Source: Mycolicibacterium nivoides
GTDB taxonomy: Bacteria; Actinomycetota; Actinomycetes; Mycobacteriales; Mycobacteriaceae
Direction of reading: 5' to 3'
Assembly: GCF_003855255.1 (NCBI RefSeq)
Contig: NZ_CP034072.1
Location: 1-64,000 of the forward strand
DNA length: 64,000 nucleotides
Position 1 is the stretch's first letter. The number at the start of each line of letters is the position of its first letter. The translations under genes were made by a program, and so were the position numbers. This document shows, one piece after another, positions 1-7,684 of the stretch. A model generated the notes under the pieces. The model had not been told where the DNA came from and did no database searches. It worked only from the letters and a program-made list of their open reading frames with translations.

Positions 1-71
1 GCTGACATAAGATAGCTTATCGGATCTTTAAACAGGTCTGAAATCAGGTCAGTAATATAGAACTCAAAACA

Positions 72-89
72 AGACCTAAATTTAGGTCT
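72..89. promoter_or_regulatory. 18-bp perfect palindrome, likely operator
   Basis: AGACCTAAATTTAGGTCT is a perfect inverted repeat 20 bp upstream of the first start codon of the Phd-like gene. Related half-sites AGGTCT (34-39) and AGGTC (46-50) lie just upstream, so the promoter holds several copies of the same recognition word. Antitoxins of the Phd/YefM type normally autoregulate by binding such palindromes; binding here is inferred, not seen. Confidence 0.6.
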
Positions 90-108
90 CTGGTGGTATC
101 GTCGCCTC

Positions 109-609
109 ATGGTCGTCTTGAACCCAACAAGAATGCGCTCGATCACCGATGCGAAGACGAAGTTCAACGCACTGGTCTCAGAAGCTCAGGCGGGACAAAC
201 TGCGCACATCGTCTCCGGTGCGAATGTCGTGGCCCACCTGGTGCCGGCTACCGCCCGGATCGTCGACGACGCCAACGTGCTGGCATCCATGCTCCAAGCG
301 CTAGTGCAGCGCGAGGTTGACTGGATCGTTGCGGACAGCAAGAAAAACGATGGTCAGTTTTACAGTGCCGGCGACGTCATGGGACGCGCTCTCGGCTGGG
401 CGTGGCGAACCGACGCGGCTCTGTTTATGCAGATTGTCACCGACTACATCGGCTTGTTGGCTGCTCGTATTGGTCGCCCGCTATGGCGTGATGAAAGTCG
501 GGCTCTGATCCGGGAGAGTCTCGGCGCGGCCCTAACCGATGGTGAAGTCGCTACGGCAGACGCCCATCTCGCGCGCAACTGGGATGAATGGATGTTGGAA
601 GCTCATTGA
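109..609 (+). CDS. Phd/YefM-like antitoxin-domain protein with long C-terminal extension
   Basis: The first 45 residues (SITDAKTKFNALVSEAQAG, then TAHIVSGANVVAHLVPA) fit the Phd/YefM fold: a short helix followed by strands that usually end in a 'vA.LvP' motif. The protein is 166 aa, about twice the usual antitoxin length, with an unrecognised helical C-terminal part. The start may be ATG at 109 or ATG at 133; 133 matches family N-termini better. No toxin gene follows: the next thing downstream is the IS3 element at 701. The domain call is by motif only. It could be a solitary DNA-binding regulator rather than half of a toxin-antitoxin pair. Confidence 0.6.
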   Translation: MVVLNPTRMRSITDAKTKFNALVSEAQAGQTAHIVSGANVVAHLVPATARIVDDANVLASMLQALVQREVDWIVADSKKNDGQFYSAGDVMGRALGWAWRTDAALFMQIVTDYIGLLAARIGRPLWRDESRALIRESLGAALTDGEVATADAHLARNWDEWMLEAH

Positions 610-742
610 CCAGACGGTCGGCGCGGGCAATGTCCGAATTTGATGTCACGTGACGAAACCATCGAAATGTCACTAAGTGGGGGTGGCGAGTCCCCGTTAC
701 TGAGTCCACCCGGTTCTAGAGTCGGGTTTGTTTGATCCGGAT

Positions 743-1582
743 TCAGTTGATCTGGCAGGCCATCGGGGTGTGGGTGTGCCTGCATGCCGCAGCGTACTCG
801 GCCGGGGTTCGGTAGCCCAGGGCTGAGTGCCGGTGGCGGTGGTTGTGGTCGTGCTTGAAGTCGCCGATGACCACCCGGGCTTCGAGCAGGGTGTTCCAGT
901 GGTTGCGGTTCAGGCACTCCTTTCGCAGTCGGTTGTTGAACGATTCGATGTGGCCGTTGTTCCACGGAGTGCCGGGCGGGATATAGACCATGCCCACCTT
1001 GTTCTCACAGAACTGTTGCAGCGCTTGGGAAATAAACTCCGGCCCATTGTCCATCCGCAGCACTCTCGGCGGGCCACCGGTCGCGGCGAACACGGCTTGG
1101 AGCTCATCGACGAGCCGGTCGGCGGTGATCGAGCGCTCCACCAGGTTCAGCAGCGAAACCCGGGTGTGCTCGTCGATCATCGACGCGATCTTGATCGCCT
1201 TGCCGTCGACGGTCGAGTCGTACTGGAAATCAATCGCCCACACCACATTCGGCGCATCGGCGACGATCGCCGGGATCGACGACACCCCGGCCCGCTTGCG
1301 CGGGCTGTGCACCCGCACCTGCAAGCCCTCCTCGCGCCACAGCCGGTGGACCTTCTTCTTGTTGACCTCACGGTGCTCGTCGTAGCGCAACGCCGCCCAG
1401 GCACGCCGAAACCCATGACACGGGTGTTTCGTGGCATAGGCGCGCAGCCAGGCCCTCATTTCAGCGTCGGGATCCTGTGGCGTCTGGGCCAGCGGCAGCC
1501 GGCGGCAGGTGGAACGGGCCAGCCCAACGGCCTTGCACGCCAACCGCTCCGACATACCCAACACGTCCTTGAGCATGTCCAC
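743..1582 (-). CDS. IS3-family transposase OrfB (DDE catalytic part)
   Basis: This is the catalytic integrase-core half of the transposase, with the DDE triad visible as WAIDFQYD, RMDNGPEF and HIESFNNRLRKE. The C-terminal HSALGYRTPAEYA is typical of IS3 OrfB. It is probably made mainly as an OrfAB fusion. The OrfA frame ends GGA AAA TTC TGA, and a -1 slip on the A-run at 1612-1615 continues as ILSPAAKRRAV into this frame. The GTG at 1582 would allow independent expression. The frame is intact, so the element could still be active. Confidence 0.9.
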   Translation of the reverse strand: MDMLKDVLGMSERLACKAVGLARSTCRRLPLAQTPQDPDAEMRAWLRAYATKHPCHGFRRAWAALRYDEHREVNKKKVHRLWREEGLQVRVHSPRKRAGVSSIPAIVADAPNVVWAIDFQYDSTVDGKAIKIASMIDEHTRVSLLNLVERSITADRLVDELQAVFAATGGPPRVLRMDNGPEFISQALQQFCENKVGMVYIPPGTPWNNGHIESFNNRLRKECLNRNHWNTLLEARVVIGDFKHDHNHRHRHSALGYRTPAEYAAACRHTHTPMACQIN

Positions 1583-1605
1583 GGCGCGGCGCTTGGCAGC
1601 TGGGC

Positions 1606-1896
1606 TCAGAATTTTCCCTTCGCGACCTCCCGCAGCGCGTCCTTTTCCAGTTCGGCATCGGCCAGCAGCTTCTTGAGCCTGGCGTTTTGCTCGCGCAGCT
1701 CCTTGAGCTCCTTGGCGGCGTCGGTGTCCATCCCGCCGTAGGTGCGCCGCCAGTTGTACAGCGTGGCCGGCGACACCTCCAGCTCGGCGGCGATCTGCTC
1801 ACCGGTCTTGCCCTCGGCAGCCAGCTCATCCGCGCGGCGCAACTTGCGCACGATGTCCTCCGCGGAATGCCGCTTGCGACCAGCCATGTGTTTCAT
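1606..1896 (-). CDS. IS3-family transposase OrfA (helix-turn-helix part)
   Basis: A 96-aa DNA-binding half of the transposase: GRKRHSAEDIVRKLRRADE, then the helix-turn-helix GEQIAAELEVSPATLYNWR, then a leucine-zipper-like region (ELKELREQNARLKKLLADAE) that mediates multimerisation in this family. ATG at 1896 is preferred because GGAAGGGA precedes it at a good distance; an in-frame upstream extension is possible but lies almost in the terminal repeat. The frame ends at the A-rich slippage site leading into OrfB. Confidence 0.88.
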   Translation of the reverse strand: MKHMAGRKRHSAEDIVRKLRRADELAAEGKTGEQIAAELEVSPATLYNWRRTYGGMDTDAAKELKELREQNARLKKLLADAELEKDALREVAKGKF

Positions 1897-1973
1897 CGTC
1901 CCTTCCGGCCCGACCTCGGGCCACAGGACTCTAAAACAAGCTGGACTCACTCAGTGGGAACACGCCAGGGGAA

Positions 1974-2567
1974 ATGGATACTTCAGCGGAAATGTGGGCA
2001 TTGGTCGGTAAGCTCATCGCACTTGTGGCAATACCGCACGCCGCTGCACAAGGCTTGTCAAAACTGGTAGCGATTTCCAACCGCCCCAGCTTCGTGGTTG
2101 TAGCCAAAACTATGGACGTGGCCACGTACGCCGCTCTGGCGATCGTATCTGCTCTGGTCGTGCGCACCTATCTTGTTGCTGCGCATCACAATCTGAGTAG
2201 TGCAGACATTGACGAAGTTCGTCGCTCTATCACATTGCAAATGGCGATAGGGCTATACGCCCTAGTTTACTGCGGTGTGCTCGCAGGATTGGGCACGGCT
2301 CTAAAGTCGGTGAATATCGCGCTTTACTCAACAAACTCTCAGGCCGTGAAACTGTCCTTTACAGCGCTTTCTATTGTTGCAGTCATCGCCTGGAACATAG
2401 CGCTGTTGCCAACAGGCAGAGCGATCCATCAACATCCTGCTGACGGCCCGGTTCTTGCCGCGTTGGTTGTACTCGGCCCACCGCTCCTCGGCGTGGTTGC
2501 GATTTGGGGTGCTCGCATGTGGCAGCAGACGCCAGCGCCGGCGCCGGCGGCCGACACCACCGACTAG
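1974..2567 (+). CDS. Predicted four-helix membrane protein of unknown function
   Basis: A 197-aa protein with about four hydrophobic segments, around residues 8-25, 48-66, 90-110 and 124-145, plus a further one near 163-180. It ends in a Pro/Ala-rich tail (TPAPAPAADTTD). AGGGGA just before ATG 1974 supports this start; ATG 1989 is an alternative. I do not recognise a family. The IS3 element ends only 24 bp upstream of the start, so the native promoter has probably been displaced and expression may depend on the element. Confidence 0.6.
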   Translation: MDTSAEMWALVGKLIALVAIPHAAAQGLSKLVAISNRPSFVVVAKTMDVATYAALAIVSALVVRTYLVAAHHNLSSADIDEVRRSITLQMAIGLYALVYCGVLAGLGTALKSVNIALYSTNSQAVKLSFTALSIVAVIAWNIALLPTGRAIHQHPADGPVLAALVVLGPPLLGVVAIWGARMWQQTPAPAPAADTTD

Positions 2568-2880
2568 CGGCACGACGTCGGGCCGGATCAGAGGCGCGGT
2601 CGGTGCTGGCGCTCACCTGCCCGCGCCATGTCGCGCAACACGCCTATTCCCGTTCGCAGGTGATCCCGAGCGGCCATCGGGGTGTCTAGGTGTGGTCTTT
2701 CGGCGAACCGGTCAACAGCGTGACGTAGCCGCCGAAAATCAGTGGCACTGCAACATGATTCGGCGACAACGAGATCCCTTCGGAGAGTTTCGAGCATCTG
2801 GTCACGAAGTCTGGTCATAGATGCCGACTGTATGCGGATCGTGCTACTCCCACCACTCACCCTGCGCGCAGCACCGATGT
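2568..2880. other. No confident gene
   Basis: About 310 bp between the membrane-protein gene and the broken hypothetical gene. A minus-strand frame from ATG 2818 to 2588 (MTRLRDQMLETLRRDLVVAE) is open for 76 codons and has plausible composition. It lacks a ribosome-binding site and any recognisable domain, so I do not call it. No repeat or terminator was noticed. Confidence 0.4.
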
Positions 2881-3249
2881 TCATTCCAGCGGCGCGATGG
2901 TGTCGGCTTCGAGCCAGAGCTGCATCGTCGTGTGCTCGTGTCCGTTGCCGCTTCTGATCGGAAGAAGGCACACCGCGATCCAGGCTCCGTCGTTAGCGCG
3001 CCGGATCCATGCGATTTGGCGCCCGGGCATCCACGGCCCTGTGATCGAGTACCCGCCGGCCTTCACCCACATCGGAAGTTCGTCGCGACGCGGTGCCGTG
3101 CCCAGAGCGGGGAAGGCCTTGGCCGTGTCGATGCGAACCGGCCGGTCCACCAGGTGCAGGGTCCGGTACCCGCAAATCTCGCCCGACCAGTCATCAAACA
3201 CGCCATCGAACACATTTTCGAGTATCTCAGCTTTCCTGCGGTGCGTCGA
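2881..3249 (-). pseudogene. 3' part of a hypothetical gene split by the IS481 element
   Basis: This is the larger fragment (about 120 codons) of a gene cut by IS481. It encodes features such as MWVKAGGYSITGPWMPGRQ and AWIRRANDGAWIAVCLLPI. The frame is open upstream through GTG 3213 up to the insertion point and stops only inside the element. If the element and one copy of the 14-bp target duplication (3236-3249 = 4675-4688) are removed, this frame joins in phase with 4751-4689. The result is a 143-residue protein. No family is recognised. A truncated product from GTG 3213 is possible. Confidence 0.65.
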
Positions 3250-4674
3250 TGTGATGTCTCAGGACATCGGTGACAGTTCTGCATCAGGACATGGGTGACA
3301 GTTGGTGTATCAGGACTTCGGTGACGGTTCTGTGGTCTTGGGGCGGGTTCCTGGGGGTCGGCCGTTGCCGACGTAGGTGATGCCGGGTGCGGGGCGGGTG
3401 TGCTCGGCGAGGACTTCGCCGTACAGGTCGGTGATGATGACCGCATCGCCGGTGTTGTTGCCGGTGCTGACGACGAGGACGTGCGCGAACGCGAGGTTCA
3501 CGTCGACCTTGTAGGACACCGAGTCCAGGCCGATAGTGCCTGATGTGGACACCGTTCTGAGGAGCGTGCCGGCAGGCAGGTCGGCGGGCAGCTGCGGTCG
3601 GGGGCGTTGGTGCCGGCTGGGGACGCGCTGGAAGATGGGTCGGTCAGGTTTCGGTCGGGGCGCATCGGCCTTGGGGGTCGCTTCCCACGCGGTTAGCGGG
3701 GTCACGCGGCCGGGCAGTGCTTGGTGGGGGCGTTCGGCGTTGTAAATGCGGTCGAATGTGTCGACCTGGGCTTGCAGTTCGTCGAGTGTCTCGGCGAGGG
3801 GTTGTTTGTCGAGGTAGCGGAACAGGGTTTGGTGGAAGCGTTCGTTCTTGCCTTGGGTGGTGGGCTTGTAGGGCTTACCCGTGATCGCCTCCACGCCCAG
3901 AGCGCCCACGTGGGTGACGAGTTGGCCGATGCACCCGCGCCGCGACGGGTTCAGCGCTGCTCCGTTATCAGACAGGAGCCGTTGGGGCACACCATGATTG
4001 GCGACAGCTTTGTCGAAGACGGTGATCGCAGCCTCGGCGGTTTCACCCCAGGCCACGTGCGAGGCCACGGCGTAGCGGGAGTGGTCATCGATGAGTTGGA
4101 AGACCACACACTTGCGTCCACGGGTCAAGACGTATTCGGTGGCGTCGAGTTGCCAGCACGCGTTCGGGGCCGGATACACGAACCGCCGCCAGGCTGAGCG
4201 GGGCTTTTTCTTCGGCTCCAGGCGTGCCACACCGGCCTCGCGGAAGATGCGTGCCAGTGACGCCGTGGACGGGACCTGCTCCAGGCCCATCACGCGCATC
4301 TTCTCGTGCACGCTGATCGGCCCGTGATCCAGACCGGACTGCTCAAGCGCGGTACGAACCTTGATGGCCTGATCCTTGATCTCATCGCTCCATGTCGACG
4401 GGCTGGTCTTCGGGCGTCGAGTCCTGGGTTCGAGCACTGCGGCCGGCCCGTCGACCTTGGCGCGTCTACGCAACGCGTAGAACGCCTTTCGAGAAATACC
4501 GTGCTCGGCGCAGAACGTCGTTACCGCCCCGCGAGGTGCATCGTCAGGCCACTGCGAGATGGCGAGGCGAACACGAGGATCGATAGGTTCATTAACGGCC
4601 ACCACCCGAGCCTGGAGCCAGAAGTGTCACCACCAAGACCACTGGAACTGTCACCGATGTCCTGAGACATAACA
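3250..4674 (-). mobile_element. IS481-family insertion sequence with 14-bp target duplication
   Basis: A 1425-bp element. Its 29-bp terminal inverted repeats differ at one base: TGTGATGTCTCAGG on the left, TGTTATGTCTCAGG as the complement of the right end, and both continue ACATCGGTGACAGTT. Immediately outside is the direct repeat CTGCGGTGCGTCGA at 3236-3249 and 4675-4688. A long duplication of this kind is within the range known for IS481 elements. A related sub-terminal repeat (ATCAGGACAT.GGTGACAG) follows at about 3283-3302. It interrupts a gene on the same strand as its transposase. Confidence 0.92.
3310..4605 (-). CDS. IS481-family transposase
   Basis: A 431-aa DDE transposase. The N-terminal half has a helix-turn-helix (FCAEHGISRKAFYALRRRA) and the HTH_29/HTH_32-type linker. 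The integrase core shows the catalytic residues in WQLDATEYV, LSDNGAAL and KNERFHQTLF. The C-terminal Mu-type beta-barrel-like part reads GTIGLDSVSYKVDVN. The start codon is GTG at 4605. The frame is intact and nearly fills the element, so recent or ongoing activity is plausible. It reads towards the broken hypothetical gene and might drive its 3' fragment. Confidence 0.92.
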   Translation of the reverse strand: MVAVNEPIDPRVRLAISQWPDDAPRGAVTTFCAEHGISRKAFYALRRRAKVDGPAAVLEPRTRRPKTSPSTWSDEIKDQAIKVRTALEQSGLDHGPISVHEKMRVMGLEQVPSTASLARIFREAGVARLEPKKKPRSAWRRFVYPAPNACWQLDATEYVLTRGRKCVVFQLIDDHSRYAVASHVAWGETAEAAITVFDKAVANHGVPQRLLSDNGAALNPSRRGCIGQLVTHVGALGVEAITGKPYKPTTQGKNERFHQTLFRYLDKQPLAETLDELQAQVDTFDRIYNAERPHQALPGRVTPLTAWEATPKADAPRPKPDRPIFQRVPSRHQRPRPQLPADLPAGTLLRTVSTSGTIGLDSVSYKVDVNLAFAHVLVVSTGNNTGDAVIITDLYGEVLAEHTRPAPGITYVGNGRPPGTRPKTTEPSPKS

Positions 4675-4751
4675 CTGCGGTGCGTCGACACCCCCAGAAT
4701 GGCGAGGTTTCGATATGGAATAACCCCAGGTCCAGGGCGAACATTGATCAT
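4675..4751 (-). pseudogene. 5' fragment of the IS481-split gene
   Basis: Reading leftwards from ATG 4751 this encodes MINVRPGPGVIPYRNLAILG, then VSTHR inside the target duplication, after which the IS begins. It is the 21-codon start missing from the fragment at 2881-3249. The start codon lies back to back with the nuclease start: CATATG at 4749-4754 serves ATG on both strands. A start further in is also possible, since two adjoining start codons leave no room for leaders. Confidence 0.55.
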
Positions 4752-5300
4752 ATGGTCCTGATTCGCCGCGCTGCTGTCCTCGTGTTTGCTCTGGGTTGCT
4801 GTCTACTGGTCCCCTCCTGCGCGCCCCTTGTTGGCAACGCTGACCCCGCCGGTGGGAGTAACGCCACGGTGGTCCGAGTGGTCGACGGCGACACCGTCGA
4901 CATCCGCCACGATGACCGTGGGCGACTTCGGATCCGGATCCTCGGAATCAACGCCCCCGAGACCCGCAAGCGAGGATGGACGGTCGGCTGTGGCGGCCCG
5001 GAAGCATCCTCATGGGCAAGCACGTTTCTCCCAGTGGGACAGCGTGTTTCGATGGTCACCGACCCGACCCAGGCCCAGACCGACCGATATGGTCGCACGC
5101 TTTCCTACCTCGACCTTCCTGATGGGCGCGATTTCTCGGTCGAATCGGTCCGGGCCGGCATGTCCCAGGTGGTCACCTACGGCAAGCGCCCGGTCCAGCG
5201 GTTCGCGGCACTCTCCGCGGCTCAGAACGAGGCGAAGAACCTGCACGTAGGCCTCTGGGGACCGCCCTGCTTTGGCGCGACAGAATCGGTTCCCGAGTAG
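4752..5300 (+). CDS. Secreted thermonuclease-family (SNase-like) lipoprotein
   Basis: A 182-aa protein starting with a lipoprotein signal (MVLIRRAAVLVFALGCCLL, lipobox LVPSC at about residues 19-23). A staphylococcal-nuclease-like domain follows: VVRVVDGDTVDI, RIRILGINAPETRK and DRYGRTLSYLDL are the signature strands holding the catalytic Asp/Arg/Glu set. It probably degrades extracellular nucleic acid from the outer face of the membrane. An upstream in-frame ATG at 4680 exists, but the signal peptide supports 4752. Similar nucleases are common on conjugative plasmids. Confidence 0.85.
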   Translation: MVLIRRAAVLVFALGCCLLVPSCAPLVGNADPAGGSNATVVRVVDGDTVDIRHDDRGRLRIRILGINAPETRKRGWTVGCGGPEASSWASTFLPVGQRVSMVTDPTQAQTDRYGRTLSYLDLPDGRDFSVESVRAGMSQVVTYGKRPVQRFAALSAAQNEAKNLHVGLWGPPCFGATESVPE

Positions 5301-5658
5301 GCGCAAGGTGCCGGCCACCCGTGATCAGGTGGTCGTAATTCGGTGCCGGCTGGTGGTGGTTGCGTCGAGCAGGTGACATGGCTGTTCTTGTGCCTTTTGC
5401 ACTTTCCGATTGTGGCGGGTGGCTCGCCTACGCGCCAAGACACCGGCCTCCGCTGCTGCGCGACGCTCCGGGCCCTGCGGGCTCGCAATGTCTTTCCCTG
5501 CGCTCGCCGCGGTCGCTGACGCTCCCGGTGGCTTCGCTGGGAAAGACATTGCGCCCGGGTCTTGCACTCCGGCTCCCCCACACCCGCCCAAATCTCCAGT
5601 GCCAAAAGGCAAAAAGAACGGGCGGCCTCCGGGTCGCTCCCACCTGAAAGGTACTGAG
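5301..5658 (+). promoter_or_regulatory. Structured leader of the ParB-like gene
   Basis: A 358-bp non-coding leader. It contains a 15-bp perfect inverted repeat, CGCAATGTCTTTCCC (5484-5498) with its complement at 5539-5553, around a 40-nt G/C-rich loop containing GCGCTCGCC. Two small hairpins sit next to the start: TGCC-AAAA-GGCA (5600-5611) and GGGCG-loop-CGCTC (5620-5638). They are separated by an AAAAGAAC linker and followed by the ribosome-binding site GAAAGG. The same 3' module precedes the DUF932 gene at 7624-7676. A frame open through this leader into parB is not conserved between the two copies. Confidence 0.6.
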
Positions 5659-7338
5659 ATGACCGACACCACCCAGCAGGACGTTGTTGAGACCGCACAG
5701 TTCGGGACGCTCGAACACCTCGATCCCGCAACGCTGGAAATCGGTGAGAACGTCCGCGACGAGGCGACCCTCGACAAGTCGTTCCTGGCCAGCATCGCCG
5801 AGAACGGCGTCCTGACGCCGATCACCGCCGTTCGCAGCGCGAAGGATCCCAACGTGATCCGGGTCCGCAACGGCCAGATGCGTACCCTTGCGGCCCGCGA
5901 ACTCGGCCTGGCCAGCGTGCCGGTGTACGTCCTGCCATCCAGCGCAGCCGACGCCAGCGAAGAAACCATCGAGCGCATCGTGCACCAGATCGTCACCAAC
6001 GATAGGTTCCATGCCATCACCGAGGCCCAGCGCGCACGTGGCATCCAGCAGATGCTCAACGCCGGAGTTTCGCAGACCAAGGTCGCCAAGAAGCTGTCGG
6101 TGAAACGCGACACCGTCAAAGCTGCTGCCGCAGCGGCCAAGTCGAACGCCGCCATGAATGCACTCGACACCGGCCAGCTCAGCCTGGACGAAGCCGCCGC
6201 ACTCAGCGAGTTCGACGGCGACGACGACGCAATCGAAAAGCTCATCGCCGTTGCCGGGACCACCAGGTTCGCCTTGCGTGTCGAGGAGCTGCGCCAGGCC
6301 CGCGAGCGTGACCGCGCATATGCCGCCGCCGTGCAGGACTTCACCGAACGCGGCTACCGCGTGATCGAGCACGACGAAGCACCCGCATGGGACGACATCA
6401 CCTGCGTGGCAATCGAATACCTGCTCACCGCAGAGGGAGAGCGCCCCACCGACGCCGTTGTCACCGAGCCTGCGCACTGGGCGGTCATGCTTTACGAAGA
6501 GGACGGCTACGCCGACGCCGAAACCGGCGAGATCGTGGACGAGGACTCGATCGACTGGGCCACCCGGGACGACGATGAGGCCACCCCGGAAGAGGGCCTG
6601 CGGCACGTCAACAGCGTGGTGCAAACGACGTTCTACTCGCCCGACTGGTACTGCCTGGACTGCCAAGCGGCAGGCCTGCAGCTGGGCCACCAGGTCTCGG
6701 CACGCGCCGAGCGTGACACCACTGTTCAGGCCGAGGCTGACGTGACCGACGCTGACGCCCAGCAGGCCCGCGACGACGCCGCTGCCGCAGAGGCCGAGCG
6801 GGCAGCGACCTTGCGGCGTGAACGGCGCAAGGTCATCGCCCTCAACCGGATGGCCGAGGCCGCCGCGCCCGTTCGCCAGGAGTTCGTGACCAAGCTGCTG
6901 TCCCGCAAAACCCCTCCGAAGGGTGCGGCGATCTTCGTCGCAGATTGCCTGGTCCGCGATCCCGGTCTCATCAAGGAGTTCCACGGGGCGACGCAGGCGG
7001 CCAAGCTGCTCGGGGTGGATTCGACCGCTGCGGTTCGGAAGCTGGTCAGCGACCTAGCGCCGACCGCTGATGGCCGCGCCCAAGTCGTCACCCTCGGGCT
7101 GGTACTGGGTGCGCTGGAAGCCCGCACACCCAAGGACTCCTGGCGCTACGGCGGGTACGACGTGGTCAAGCCCATCGACTACCTGCGCTTCCTGGTCGCC
7201 AACTCCTACGAGCTGGCCCCGGTCGAACAGGTCATCGCCGGTGAGCGGACCGCCGACGAAGTGTACGACGACAGCCTGCAGGCCGACGAGTCCGGAACCG
7301 AGGACCAGGACGACGAACCCGGCGAGGACGCCGACTAG
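5659..7338 (+). CDS. ParB/KorB-like partition or plasmid regulatory protein
   Basis: A 559-aa protein with a ParB N-terminal domain at about residues 20-110 (ENVRDEATLDKSFLASIAENG, then RVRNGQMRTLAARELG in place of the usual GERR box). A central helix-turn-helix follows (AGVSQTKVAKKLSVKRDTVKA, about 135-155), then a long acidic C-terminal region with one CLDC motif near residue 330. It likely binds centromere-like sites and nucleotide for plasmid partition or gene control; no parA is adjacent. ATG 5659 has GAAAGG upstream. The replacement in the GERRxxA box is notable, because that box binds CTP in canonical ParB. Confidence 0.8.
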   Translation: MTDTTQQDVVETAQFGTLEHLDPATLEIGENVRDEATLDKSFLASIAENGVLTPITAVRSAKDPNVIRVRNGQMRTLAARELGLASVPVYVLPSSAADASEETIERIVHQIVTNDRFHAITEAQRARGIQQMLNAGVSQTKVAKKLSVKRDTVKAAAAAAKSNAAMNALDTGQLSLDEAAALSEFDGDDDAIEKLIAVAGTTRFALRVEELRQARERDRAYAAAVQDFTERGYRVIEHDEAPAWDDITCVAIEYLLTAEGERPTDAVVTEPAHWAVMLYEEDGYADAETGEIVDEDSIDWATRDDDEATPEEGLRHVNSVVQTTFYSPDWYCLDCQAAGLQLGHQVSARAERDTTVQAEADVTDADAQQARDDAAAAEAERAATLRRERRKVIALNRMAEAAAPVRQEFVTKLLSRKTPPKGAAIFVADCLVRDPGLIKEFHGATQAAKLLGVDSTAAVRKLVSDLAPTADGRAQVVTLGLVLGALEARTPKDSWRYGGYDVVKPIDYLRFLVANSYELAPVEQVIAGERTADEVYDDSLQADESGTEDQDDEPGEDAD

Positions 7339-7684
7339 TTGACCGGGTGGGCTGTGGAGGACACCAACCTCTGCAGCCCGCTCGGCTCGGCGAAATGGAA
7401 GCGCCTGCGGCGCTGCAGGATACGTCGTCTACGCCTTGCGGCGTAGGCCCACGAAGTGGTTTGCCTTCCGGCCTCCGATCGTAACCGGCGGGCCGGCCGC
7501 ACAAGGGCACCGCTTCGGCCTACGGCTCGGCACCGGCTTCAGCGGCTCGCTGCGCTCACCGGTGAAACCGGCCCCGCCGGGCCCTTGCTGCTTACCCGGC
7601 CCTGATGCCGGTTCTCGATCTCCTTGCCGGACAGGCAAACAGAACGGGCGGCCCCGAGTCGCCCCCTCACGAAAGGTTCTCACC
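7339..7684 (+). promoter_or_regulatory. Structured leader of the DUF932 gene
   Basis: A 346-bp leader built like that of the ParB-like gene. A long imperfect inverted repeat (CCGGCTTCAGCGG near 7533 against CACCGGTGAAACCGG near 7557) encloses a GGCTCGCTGCGCTC loop. Near the gene are two tandem hairpins, TTGCC-GGACA-GGCAA (7624-7638) and GGGCG-loop-CGCCC (7646-7664), joined by ACAGAAC, then GAAAGG and ATG. The first stem has one more base pair than the parB copy, a compensatory T-A extension, which argues that the RNA structure matters. Confidence 0.6.

Larger units (their letters stand above)
701..1949 (-). mobile_element. IS3-family insertion sequence
   Basis: The element is about 1249 bp. 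It is bounded by imperfect terminal inverted repeats that begin TGAGTCCA and share GTT.TAGAGTC further in (701-723, and the complement of 1927-1949). It carries the two overlapping transposase frames typical of IS3. The three flanking bases differ on the two sides (TAC and CTC), so no target duplication is visible. The element may be old, or one flank may have been lost by later recombination. It lies between the antitoxin-like gene and a membrane-protein gene. Confidence 0.85.

Noticed and set aside
701..1949. Target-site duplication for the IS3 element
   Set aside because: The flanking triplets TAC and CTC differ, and no 3-5 bp direct repeat could be placed at the ends.
5428..6984. Long minus-strand frame opposite the ParB-like gene
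   Set aside because: It is an antisense shadow of a well-supported gene with normal third-position GC on the plus strand.
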